The position numbers and the translations under genes are program-made. The notes under the pieces were generated by a model. The model had not been told where the DNA came from. It was given only the letters and a program-made list of their open reading frames with translations, and searched no databases. DNA of 64,000 nucleotides from Trichobilharzia szidati (Eukaryota; Platyhelminthes; Trematoda; Strigeidida; Schistosomatidae): NCBI GenBank assembly GCA_944472155.2, contig OX235271.1, positions 23,009,710 through 23,073,709 on the forward strand, written 5' to 3'. Each line of letters starts with the position of its first letter. Within the stretch, counting starts at the first letter, position 1. This document shows positions 1-9,473 of the stretch, piece after piece.

Positions 1-1189
1 TTTCGTTCGCCGTTTCTACTGAGTGCATTTGTTTTCATCCTATACTTTGATTCATTGAAGATTGTGAAGCAACTGGATGAACCTTCAGTCTCCAGTCGAA
101 ATCTTACCCTACAACTTGGAGAGATCACAGCGACTACAAGTGTCACATTCATACTAAATAGGGTAATATGGTTCATCCAGCATTTTAAGTGGGAAATTAT
201 GCTGTTTGATAACTTGTACAACTGCTCGTATTCTTTAGTGAACTTCCTAAATCTGACATTTATCAGTTGCCTAATTTCATGTTCCTCGAGATACACAGTG
301 GGTTTATGTCTACTGAATGGTTTTGATACCAAGTTTTTTTAGGGTGGCAAGCAGAAAATCACTATTGTATGTGAACAACATCATCTTGTCCGTCCAGAAT
401 GCATAGGGCCGACCGATGCCCAACAATGACACCTCCATCATCATGCTGGGATTTTTTCACATCCTGTTGGAATAAACAACATCAGTGCCGAGACCGTAAT
501 ATTGCATCGAACCTTATGATTTTTATCCAAATTTGGAATTAATTCAAAATGAGTGATATGTTTGTATAATTTTGTCAACACTTTCATCGTAACTAACACC
601 AGAAGACTGATATTGGTCACTGTCAGGCAGATTTGTCTTACTGTACCGGGGTCAGCCGTCATTTGTCGCTGTTTGTTCCGTACGAGTAAGCTGATTAACA
701 AGTAGAAGACTATCTGTAAACCGTTTTAAGTCATGAATACTGCTTGTATAGGATGTTATACAGAATTCTGATATGGTGACAGGGGATTTTTCAAGGAAGT
801 TGAGTTATTATGAGCCAAAAGCTTAAAGGATGATATGGTATATATAAGTAAGAGGCTTCAGGTCCCGTTCAACTTCAGTATTACAGTAGATTTGTGCAAC
901 TTCCACTGCAAAGCAAAACGAAGAGAAGAGGCGAGCAGCAAAGTACGAGAGTGGAAAGAAAAAGTATGTGGATACGGAAAGGACCTTAATGTTTGTATAC
1001 ATATGTCTATATTCGTCGCACACTGCCATCTAGTAAACCTATATATTTACTTCTACTTAGTCTTTTTATACATCTATGCGACTAGTCTATTTATCGTTTG
1101 TAGAGCAATAAGGGAATTTATGCGCGTTTTTAGGTGCTGTAGTAAACTAATAATTGATTCGTTCTAGAAATAAATAGTTTGTAAATGTA
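1..1189. other. Unassigned sequence left of the first LINE
   Basis: No recognisable protein motif, RNA gene or repeat head was found. The short open frames here have no family signature and look like chance frames. Confidence 0.5.
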
Positions 1190-1190
1190 A

Positions 1191-2393
1191 TCAGTAGAAT
1201 GAAAAAGTCTGTACAGAGAGCGTTTGAAGTCTATAACTGAGGTGCAGGTCCTGACTTCCAGGGGCAGGCGTTCCGTATTTTAGAATACATGACTGTAAAG
1301 AAGTTTTCATGGAGTCTTGTAAGGCTTTTATTGTCACTGTGCAAGTTTGGTTACGTAGATCGTAAGAGCCTTCCGTTGAGAACTGTATGTCCTTATTGTC
1401 TGAAAATGATATTTTGTGTAGGACCTTAAGTAGGAATACTAGGCCTATGAAAAGTCGTCTCGTCCGAAGTGGGTCAAGATTTAGAATCATGCACCGTGAG
1501 ATGTAGTCTTTCTTACATTCGTAGCCAAGTAGTTTGGACGTGTAAAATCGTTGGATACTATCCGTCCTCAGCTTGTCACATTTAGAAGTGCTGCTAATAA
1601 TAAATGGACAGAATTCTAGAAGTGGCCTTACACATGTTTTGTATAAAATGAGCTTGGCTTCGTTGTCGTGAAAGTTCCTGAGTATGCATCTTAAGAGCAT
1701 CCTCGACTTTTGAGTCCGTGATGCCACTTGCTCAGAGAATGTTAGGTCACTAGAGTACCTCAGGCCCAAGTCAACGACACTTCGGAGTCTGGGTAGGTTA
1801 GCAGATTGAAGCGTTAACTTCATGTCGATTGAGGGTGCACCGAAGCAGATCCAACCACATTTGTTTAGATTAAATTGTAGATTCCATAAGGATGACCAAG
1901 CAGTCATTTTATTTAGTTCATTCTGCACGATATTCTGAAAATGGCCTAGGTCATCACATTGGAATGTATAAGCTACTTTTAGGTCATAGGCAAAGATGAA
2001 TGGTTTCCTATGTGACAAGTAAGCGCATATGTGGTTGATTTAAAGTGTAGACGGGAGAGGCCTCATAACGCTACCTTGAACTACACCAGAAGTGATTGAG
2101 CTAGGTTTGGAAGTCACAGACCCAAGTCTAACTATTCGGCACCTGTTGTTAAGGAATGATTTAAGACTTCCTAATAGTGGGTCACGCATTCCTAAGGAAT
2201 TCAGGATATGTACCAGCAGCAGATGGTCAACACGGTCCGATGCCTTAGATGTGTCAAAGTAGGTGACAAGTACTAGTTGTCGTCTGTCATGACTGCTGAT
2301 CACCAAGTTGAAGAAATTTAAGTAACAGATTAAACATGATGAGGGTCCTAGGAACCCATGATGGTTTAGACTTACAATACCGCAGCTAAGCAT
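1191..2393 (-). pseudogene. LINE A reverse transcriptase, broken
   Basis: Two minus-strand frames carry RT boxes in order. 2393-2040 has YFDTSKASDRVDHLLL (box A, usually FLDFSKAFD) and SGVVQGSVMRPL (box B, usually SGVPQGSVLGPL). 2018-1191 has FIFAYDLKV, the catalytic box C, normally YADD or FADD. The first aspartate of that pair is tyrosine here, so the palm site is lost. A thumb and C-terminal region follows with KTCVRPLLEFCPF and RTRRLFIGLVFLLKVLHK, typical of CR1/Jockey-group elements. A frame break at 2019-2039 separates the two parts. It is certainly non-functional. Confidence 0.8.
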
Positions 2394-2584
2394 ATGCTTC
2401 GGTATGTTATCTTTGACTAGTCTCTCTATAATTCTAGATGCTAAAGGTGCGGCGCTGATCGGCCTGTAGTTGTTGGTTTCTGTTTTCGGGCCATATTTTT
2501 GTTTAGGTATAGTAAATGACGTTTTTCTTCTATCCGGTTAGGTTTAAGTTTCTAAGGCTATTTTGTGAAGATTTTTTTAAAATA

Positions 2585-2815
2585 ATTTTTTCCTTCACGT
2601 TCCCCAGAAGAACATAGTGCTTCAAACTAGTGGCTTGTAGTTTCTGTAGCAGTGTTTATTTTACAGGATGGGTTGCTAGCCTCATGCCCAACCTTTCATC
2701 TTTACCAGCATTATATCTGCCTTGGCGAGGTAAGGAAGTGCGTCGGCCGGGGATCGAATCCCGGACCAGATGCATGGTCGGCGAGCGTCCTAACCACCAC
2801 GCAACCAACGCACTT
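2585..2815 (-). mobile_element. tRNA-derived SINE-A copy inside LINE A
   Basis: On the minus strand, a tRNA-like head with a B box close to GGATTCGATCCC is followed by a body ending near TCCCCAGAAGAACATAG. The same body and head recur at 61351-61582 and elsewhere. It interrupts the RT region of LINE A, so it inserted later. Confidence 0.65.
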
Positions 2816-2829
2816 TGTGAAGATTTGAA

Positions 2830-3361
2830 GTAGTAATATGGGAATGTCAGGACAACAGTATATATGGAAATACGATAATATACCGCCAGTGCCAACACCT
2901 TTAGAGCTTTTGAGTGTCCGAATGGCTTGGTTAATGTCAGCGTAAGTGAGCTCAATGGTACTAATTTGTTTTAGTATAGAAAAAGAGAATTTCTTCAGAT
3001 TAGCAGGGTGTATACTGTAGGTTTAAGTTCACATATATCTGCAGTGTAATAATATAGCCTACCCTTGTCAATGGTGAGGGAAATGTTGTGGTGTTCGCGA
3101 TTCAGTTACTTTTTAGGATTTCTGTGAGAGTATACATCCTATCAGAGCTGACTGGTGTGGTACGTTCTTCATTCCTCATACACAAATCTTGAGCTTGTGA
3201 GATAGACCTAGGAGCGTTAAGTATTAACCCTAGCCGAATTATCCAGTGTGCCTGAAAGCTTGTCGTATTTAGCTAGGCCAGTGAGTGGATCCCAGTTAAT
3301 TTTTGGGTATGTTGATGTCTCCAAATATGGTCTTATGGTCGTATGAGAGAGTAGACACTTG
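2830..3361 (-). other. LINE A internal region without a readable frame
   Basis: By position this should be the endonuclease C-terminus and the linker to RT. Frames are too broken to assign domains. Some peptides are LINE-like, but none is diagnostic. Confidence 0.4.
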
Positions 3362-3655
3362 CTACAGTGCATTAATAAGTTGGGTCTCGCAACCACCATA
3401 TGTGCGAGGTGCTCTATAAATACGTCCTATTAGTGCTGTAGCATGTGTGAAATGTACTTTGACCCATGGAGTGTCATGCACGTTGTTCAGTTCCCCATTT
3501 TCTAGCTGTAGTACAGTAGGTGTGTTCAGGAAGCACATAAAGCAGCCTCCTCCCTTACCGCTGTTCTTGTTACACTGAAAGTGTGTGTGTGCATTGATGC
3601 TTATCTCTTCATCTGATGTGTTAGAGTGACACCAAGACTCAGTAAAAATAATCAT
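3362..3655 (-). pseudogene. LINE A endonuclease (APE-type) fragment
   Basis: The minus-strand peptide starts IIFTESWCHSNTSDEEIS, which matches the catalytic glutamate motif (x-TETWL-x) of LINE apurinic endonucleases. It is followed by GKGGGCFMCF (family GGGVAIY) and LIGRIYRAPRTYGG (family L.G.IYRSP). The intact plus-strand LINE in this window shows the same three motifs in the same order. The frame stops at 3362, before the GDFN and SDH motifs, so it is a fragment. Confidence 0.75.
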
Positions 3656-3667
3656 GAGGGATTACAT

Positions 3668-3897
3668 ACCAGTATGTGGGCTCGTCGTTAGGTTTGCCGA
3701 CCACGCACATGGTCCGGGTTTCGATCCCCGGCAGACGCACTCCTTTACCTCACTAAGCCAGTGATAAGACTGGTAAAGAGGAAAGGTTGGGCATGAAGCC
3801 AGCAATCCATCTTGTAAAAATAAACACCACTGCTACAGAAGCTTTAAGCCTGTAGCTTGAAGCCCTATGTTCCACTGGGAACGTGAAGGAATAAAAA
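3668..3897 (+). mobile_element. tRNA-derived SINE-A copy inside LINE A
   Basis: A plus-strand tRNA-like head (B box close to GTTTCGATCCCC) is followed by the SINE-A body: a CACTCCTTTACCTC segment, a CATGAAGCCAGCAA segment, and an end near TTCCACTGGGAACGTG. It sits just upstream of the endonuclease fragment of LINE A, in opposite orientation. Confidence 0.65.
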
Positions 3898-4199
3898 ATG
3901 TGGGCTCTCAGCGTTGGCACGAGTAGTGTCAGTATCATGTCCACCTTTGTCCATGGAGTTACTAACTGTTCCTTTCATTGAATAATGAGTTGGATTGTCA
4001 GATTCGCCAGAGAATAAGATGGCTGTATTCCTGGGTAGGTTGGAGACATGGGTGGGAGTTTTTATTTAGACTTTGTTTGCATGAGCATCGGATGTGATTA
4101 ATAATTGCGTGCGCAATAGACTGCCCGTTTTCTTTCTAAGGTTGAGCCAACACCAGTGGTCCAGGTTGAGAAGAGTTAGCGTCCCCACCAGTTGTTTGG

Positions 4200-5741
4200 T
4201 CAACACTGACAGGGATGTGGTGGAAAAAAATTATTGGTGCATGGTGATGCCCATAACTTATTATCCTGCCTAATGTTTGAAGGCACTGTATGTGTTCTTA
4301 CATGGGTTTCATTATATGCATTGCTGCACTGTGGTTTCGTTCCCAGCAGACTAGTGCTGTATATTCTGTCAAAGTTTGTTTGTGTGCCACACTTTGAAGA
4401 CCCAGAGTAGTTGGGAGTAGAGCTCTGAGAGTTTCCACCTGTACCATTTTGCTTGTTGATGTTACTCCGCCAGCTCTTAGTGTGGACTTTAGTGTAACTT
4501 GGCATATTATGTGAGTATGTTCCGACGTTATTGACCGTGGACAATATGGCTCTATCTCTGCTTTCAGTGTGTTTGGTAGTATTATTTTTTGTCTCTTTAT
4601 CCTGACAGAGTAAATTCTTCCTAGGTTTTGAAAATATAGGAAGTTTTTCGTTACCAGTGGTGTATTTCGGCACGCTTTGTTACGGAATTCCATTTAAAAC
4701 TTTCACGTTATGGCTATGAGAAGATGTTTTCGACTTACAAGAGGCATTGATTTCTGTCTTAGAGCTATCCAGAGACATATCTAGATCCATGTTAGAGGGT
4801 GGAGAGGCTAACTTGGGAGTAAGATTATAAATCACTAGTTTTTCGGCTGGCGTGGTGTTCTGCGGAGCTACTTTTGTGAGATTTCAGAGGAGGGTGACTA
4901 TGGGTTCTACCGTATTGGCCATGGGTTTATCTATTTTGGTGACTTGCGGTGTCTTATTCTTCTTACCATGTGGCTAACTGAGGTGACTGTAAGCGCGCCA
5001 TTCAATCACTGTCTTATCTGCTACAACTTTTGTTTGTTTGTGGCTCGTATCCTGTAATAGGATACGTTGTGAATTGGTGAATTTCTTAGCCTCTGTATGT
5101 GTTTCAAACTGAAGGCATACAGGGCGGCAGTGGTCGTGCTGACTATTTCAGTTTGTGGCACTTTGTTTGGGAGTTAGGCATTTTCGCCACCCTAAGTAAG
5201 ATACTTTGAACCTTTTCCAACCCCTCATTATCCAGTATATTATAGACTATCACACTTAGTTTCGTATCTAGTCTTTTGATAATCTCAGTTGGGATGAAGT
5301 TTATCAAGGTGTCTACCTTAGTTACTGATTCTGTGTCAAGTTCACCAGAGTTTATGGTTCTGGTCAGGATGCTCAGAGATGTAAGTTCAAAGGTCTGCGA
5401 TTTTATGTCACTAATCTGTGCTGATGGTTCAGATATGCCGATCATATTTTCCGAGCAAACTGCTTTCATAGCCTACTACACCTTATTTCCCGTATCTCAG
5501 TCTTCAGCTCTTCTACAGACAGCTTTAGTCGTTCTATTTCCGAAGTGAGTGTTGAAGCTGAACTTGGTATCTGAAGTTTTGTGACACGTACACAAGGTGA
5601 AGTGAAGAGGTCTACGTCAGGACCAGGTGCTGGGTTTGTAGAAGCGATGCTACTACTACTTGTCAGCATATTTTTGCTATCAGTTCCAGCCACGGTAGAT
5701 GATAGTGACGTGGCAGCTCGACGCTTGCACCGTACTGGCAA
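4200..5741 (-). pseudogene. LINE A ORF1-like region, broken
   Basis: Three minus-strand frames are involved. 5741-5466 begins with a basic stretch (CKRRAATSLSS) and contains SEIERLKLSVEELKTEIRE, a short coiled coil typical of LINE ORF1 proteins. 5469-5143 has an RRM-like strand (SVIVYNILDN) followed by a helix. 4693-4200 is low-complexity and Ser/Thr/Asn-rich. The arrangement (coiled coil, then RRM-like fold) fits an ORF1 nucleic-acid-binding chaperone. No zinc knuckle or PHD finger is visible. Assignment rests on position upstream of the endonuclease and on these weak motifs. Confidence 0.5.
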
Positions 5742-5765
5742 GCTTAGTGACTAACTTCCACATTT

Positions 5766-6630
5766 CGGGGGAGTTGTGTTGCTCGTTGTTGCAAGCATAT
5801 ATATATATTCTATCAGCCACCAGGCTGACAGGTGGCTGAGTTCGTGGCTTTTTTATATGATTAACCGTGACAAATTAGTAAAAGAGTTATTGGTAACAAT
5901 TATGGAACTGGGGGAACATTTGTGCTAGTCTCACAGCAGAAATATATAGCGAATCACACTAAAATGTAACGCAAACTTTGAACGTACTGGTTGCAGATCA
6001 CCAGATATAATGTTAACCACCGAAATTAGGACAACCACAATTCAGAAAACCCTTCAAACCGCAACCAGTGCGTGTGGCGGCCGTTGTCTTATCGGGGAAG
6101 ATTCACTATAAAGTTTACTCCTTCAGTGTCACCGCGGAACGGTTTGTCATTTCGACAACATGGAACAGAGTCTTCGGAGCCTTGAATCATCAGAGTTACC
6201 ATTAGGTGTGCTATGCAGTCAAATTCAGAACTCACATACATCTCATGAAACAAGTCTGTGTTTTTCTTAATAAAATCAAGAAAGCCATAATGCTCGTTTT
6301 AGAACATCGATTTCTGTGGAACGAAAATATAATAATAATAATAATAATGGCTTTATTCCAAACAGTATTTGTGGTACAGGTATGGAATTTTCAGCGTTCA
6401 TTACAATATTGCATCTAATTACCTCATAAATTTTATAAGGATTTAGAAATATAAAGCAACAACAACAAAAAGAAAAAGAGAAATAAAGAAATAAAATAAA
6501 AAAGAACAGCATTACATTCACATATTTAAACAGTGCACCACAGGATACGATATATAAAATTAGTCTGTAATAGAATATATGAGCAGCAATATAATAGTAA
6601 CAAAGAAAGGAGAACAAAAGCTAATGGGAA
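5766..6630. other. Unassigned; possible LINE A 5' UTR and LINE B 3' UTR
   Basis: Contains a perfect 8-bp hairpin (CAGCCACC ... GGTGGCTG, 5814-5838) and an (ATA)n run at 6330-6350. By position, the left part could be 5' UTR of LINE A and the right part 3' UTR of LINE B. No coding signal was found. Confidence 0.35.
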
Positions 6631-7545
6631 CTATTTGTTAGAGTGCCGCAGTAAATTGATCATGTCATGCCTAACAGTTTTCTCATCACATAACAGCTGT
6701 GCCAGATAAGGTATTGTGGAGTTTTTATACTTGGTAGTCCTGGCATATAGCTTCCTATAGTTACTTCTAGTTCTACCAGATGATATGCAAGGAGAGAGCT
6801 GTGTATAGAGAGGATGCTCAGGGTCTGACAATATAGTATTCGCTAGTTTCTTACATGACATTATATGTCTATCCACTATGGTGTTAACCAGTTGGTTTAA
6901 CGATATCCCACTTGCCCTACTAACAGCTTTTAGTGCCCTACGCAGCGAAGCAAAGTCTTTCTTAAGTAGTCCTGGAAAGATTAATGGGGAGCAGTAAAGA
7001 GGGATGGGTAGAATACAGGAATTGACAAACTGAGAAAGTAAAGACTGCTTTATACCAGACTGCCTAAACTTCCTAAGGTAGAACGTTAAGCGAAACATCT
7101 TTCTAGTCACTAGCAAGATGTGAGAGGACCAGGAAAGATCGGAGGAAATACTCAGTCCAAGGTACTTGACATCTGATGTAGTTTCAACCTCTATGCCGTC
7201 TATGATAGTGGGACCATGTGAGCTAGCTAGTTGTTGAAGGTCACTTTTTCGTCTGAAAGTAAAATTTACTGCCTGACATTTAGACGGATTCAGCTTAAGA
7301 CCGTTTGAAGAGGACCACTGACTAATTTCCGAGAGAAAGTTATTTAATATGGAACAGTCTGACTGAGAGTTGACAGGCATGGAGACAGAGAAGTCATCAG
7401 TATACTTGACAAAAGTGGCTACATCAGAATGGGGCAAGTCATGTAATACGTCGTGACCTTTCCTCTCTAACCGGAAAATACCTATTTTGTGAATTATCCG
7501 CTTGGGAAACCTGATCTTCCTAGCCGGTGAATTAAATTCAACCAT
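6631..7545 (-). pseudogene. LINE B reverse transcriptase C-terminal half (L2/CR1-type)
   Basis: An open 304-residue minus-strand frame. VKYTDDFSV near residue 48 is the catalytic YADD box. It is followed by LKLNPSKCQAVNF and VKYLGLSISSDLSW, the usual connection motifs. The C-terminus (SDPEHPLYTQL, SSGRTRSNYRK, STIPYLAQLL) is the ending shared by L2/CR1-group LINEs. The RT fingers and the boxes before YADD are missing, as is the endonuclease, so it is 5'-truncated here. The endonuclease half of a similar element lies on the same strand at 12865-14103, beyond a plus-strand LINE. The two may be one split element. Confidence 0.8.
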
Positions 7546-7829
7546 TACTTACATATCGAGTCTCTGTGTGGTAAGTCCAGCTGTCTCGAACTACTGCCAA
7601 AGCTTCAGGTGCTATTTTTGTAGCAGCATCTTCCCCACTCGTTCAGATAAACAAGACTTGTTGGTCTACCACGTGATTGCTGTGAAGCCGATCATCCAGA
7701 AAGTACTAGGTAAAGTCGAAAACCTTTTCTTTTCCTTGTCTTGTACTTTTTCAGTCTTAATCTTTTTCTTGTGGGTAGATACTGTTGCATTTTTATTCTT
7801 ATACAGCATAAGTTTTAGCGATAGTTAAT

Positions 7830-9473
7830 ATGGCTGTAGAAAGTAACCTTAGAAATGGCACCAAAACACCTTACTCTGTAGTCACAAGGGCTTCAGCCAG
7901 AGAAGGCAAAAACGCAGGGACACCAACCCCAAATCTCATACCCATCCTAAAGACCCGTGTAGGACTCGTCTGTCCGGATACTATGCCTGCAGTGCCACAG
8001 TCTAGTACTGAAACGGCTCAGGCAATACTAGTAGGACAGGATACTACTATACCTGCACCAACTGAAAGCCAATGTGTGAAGTACAACAAACCTAAAAGGA
8101 AACGCTCAAGACGTCATAAGACCTCGAAGGCGTCACCAAGTAAGGGAGACGAGTGCCAGGCGTGCAATATCATTGTTTCTAAAGCTGACTCAGCTTTCGA
8201 ATGCAATTTTTGCAAACGGTGGGTGCACTGCCGTTGCGACAAAGAGGTACCGAAATCATACTACGAGTTTATGAGAAATAACCCATGCCCGTGGTTTTGG
8301 TACATCTGTCCACTCTGTCGCCCTGGTGTAGTCACACAGAGCGTGTCTGCGGTTAGCAGAAACAACACGCCGCCCTTGTGTCCCAACACGGTCTTATGTA
8401 GCTCCCCACCTGCTAACGTCACATTGCCAAAACTTGGCACAGACAGTAAGAAGGACACTCCTGTCCTACTGACCGAAAATGCCAATTTTCACAAGGTGAA
8501 GATTCATAAGGTTGGACCTAAAAAATCAAGGAAAGATAGAGTTAGAGAAGCACCACTTGCATCCACAAGCAAGCTTGGCAACACAATAAAGGCTGGTCAG
8601 AACCCGATGAAGCCTAAACTTGCTGATGCTGCAAAGGAATATGAGAAGCCAAAGGCCAAACCTAAGTCTGAGGTTAATCGGTCTAATTCGCTCATCCTCT
8701 TTAACGTACCTGTGAGCAAGGACAGCTTGCTTGAACAGCGGGCCCTGTTTGATCAGGAACAGTGGTCCAACCTGTGCAATAAACTAGGTCTGAATATTAG
8801 TTCAGTGAAATTGTGCAGGCTGTACAGGGGTGTCCACACACCTCAAGGTAAGCCACCCCCATTACGGGTTACACTGGACTCTGCCGAAGAGGCCGAAAAG
8901 GTACTATTGATGGCTCAGGTACTAGCCATCGACAGAAGCTCTAACATAAGAGTGAGACAAGACAGACCATGGGCTGTCAGACAAATGGCAAGGGAGTCAC
9001 CGGAACTTTTGCCTTCCACCCCTATGGTAGTGCACGGTGTCCCGGAGCTGGAAGCGGGCACTGCCTGTGAAAAACACATGCATGACGTACAGCAGTGGAG
9101 ATGGCTGTCGTCTCAGATGGCCCTTGGCGCTTCTGGAGCCATCTCCGTTTACCGACTACCTCGCCCCGCTCATCTCACACTGATTAGCTCCCCAAGGCTG
9201 CTTAGTGTCACATTCAACTCCCCAGAGCAGTTGGCCATAACACTTCAACGGTGGTATGAGATCAAGGGGAAATTGGGAGGAAACATCCGATGTTGCGAAA
9301 GCAGACCTCGAACCATAAGGAGGCAGCAAACTGAGGCTTTAATACGTCCCCAAGCTTCAGTGACACTCGAGCGATGCAGTTCTGAGAATAACAGTCTGTG
9401 CCACCCAAGTGTCCTGCCTAAATCCAAGGGAAAAAACCACAATGGGCCGGTTCCATCGGAACTGGCCAATTAG
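7830..9473 (+). CDS. LINE ORF1 protein with PHD finger and RRM-like regions
   Basis: 547 residues from an ATG at 7830. The N-terminus is low-complexity with a basic patch (KPKRKRSRRHK, about 87-97). A C4HC3 PHD-type zinc finger follows (about 109-163): C109, C112, C125, C128, H133, C136, then C160 and C163 with a cysteine at 153. Next comes a lysine-rich linker, an RRM-like segment starting SLILFNVPVS near 286, and a second similar segment with MVVHGVPELE. PHD-type ORF1 proteins are known in CR1-group LINEs. The expected role is binding element RNA and aiding target-primed reverse transcription. It ends at a TAG (9471-9473), 34 codons past a slippery heptamer, so a fraction of ribosomes could shift into ORF2. 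Confidence 0.85.
   Translation: MAVESNLRNGTKTPYSVVTRASAREGKNAGTPTPNLIPILKTRVGLVCPDTMPAVPQSSTETAQAILVGQDTTIPAPTESQCVKYNKPKRKRSRRHKTSKASPSKGDECQACNIIVSKADSAFECNFCKRWVHCRCDKEVPKSYYEFMRNNPCPWFWYICPLCRPGVVTQSVSAVSRNNTPPLCPNTVLCSSPPANVTLPKLGTDSKKDTPVLLTENANFHKVKIHKVGPKKSRKDRVREAPLASTSKLGNTIKAGQNPMKPKLADAAKEYEKPKAKPKSEVNRSNSLILFNVPVSKDSLLEQRALFDQEQWSNLCNKLGLNISSVKLCRLYRGVHTPQGKPPPLRVTLDSAEEAEKVLLMAQVLAIDRSSNIRVRQDRPWAVRQMARESPELLPSTPMVVHGVPELEAGTACEKHMHDVQQWRWLSSQMALGASGAISVYRLPRPAHLTLISSPRLLSVTFNSPEQLAITLQRWYEIKGKLGGNIRCCESRPRTIRRQQTEALIRPQASVTLERCSSENNSLCHPSVLPKSKGKNHNGPVPSELAN

Larger units (their letters stand above)
1190..5765 (-). mobile_element. Decayed CR1/Jockey-like non-LTR retrotransposon (LINE A)
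   Basis: Read on the minus strand, the order is ORF1-like coding (5741 to about 4200), an endonuclease fragment (3655-3362), then a reverse transcriptase (2393-1191). This is the normal 5'-to-3' order of a two-ORF LINE. The frames are broken by stops and shifts, and two tRNA-headed SINEs sit inside (2585-2815 minus, 3668-3897 plus), so the copy is old. The pieces line up in one orientation and order, which supports a single ancestral insertion. Clade placement rests on the RT thumb and C-terminal motifs. Exact ends are uncertain, since no target-site duplication was identified. Confidence 0.75.

Noticed and set aside
4298..4693. 131-codon open frame overlapping the ORF1 region of LINE A
   Set aside because: Alternate frame of decayed ORF1 sequence with no own signature.
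8261..8485. Antisense frames inside LINE ORF1
   Set aside because: Shadows of a strongly supported coding frame.
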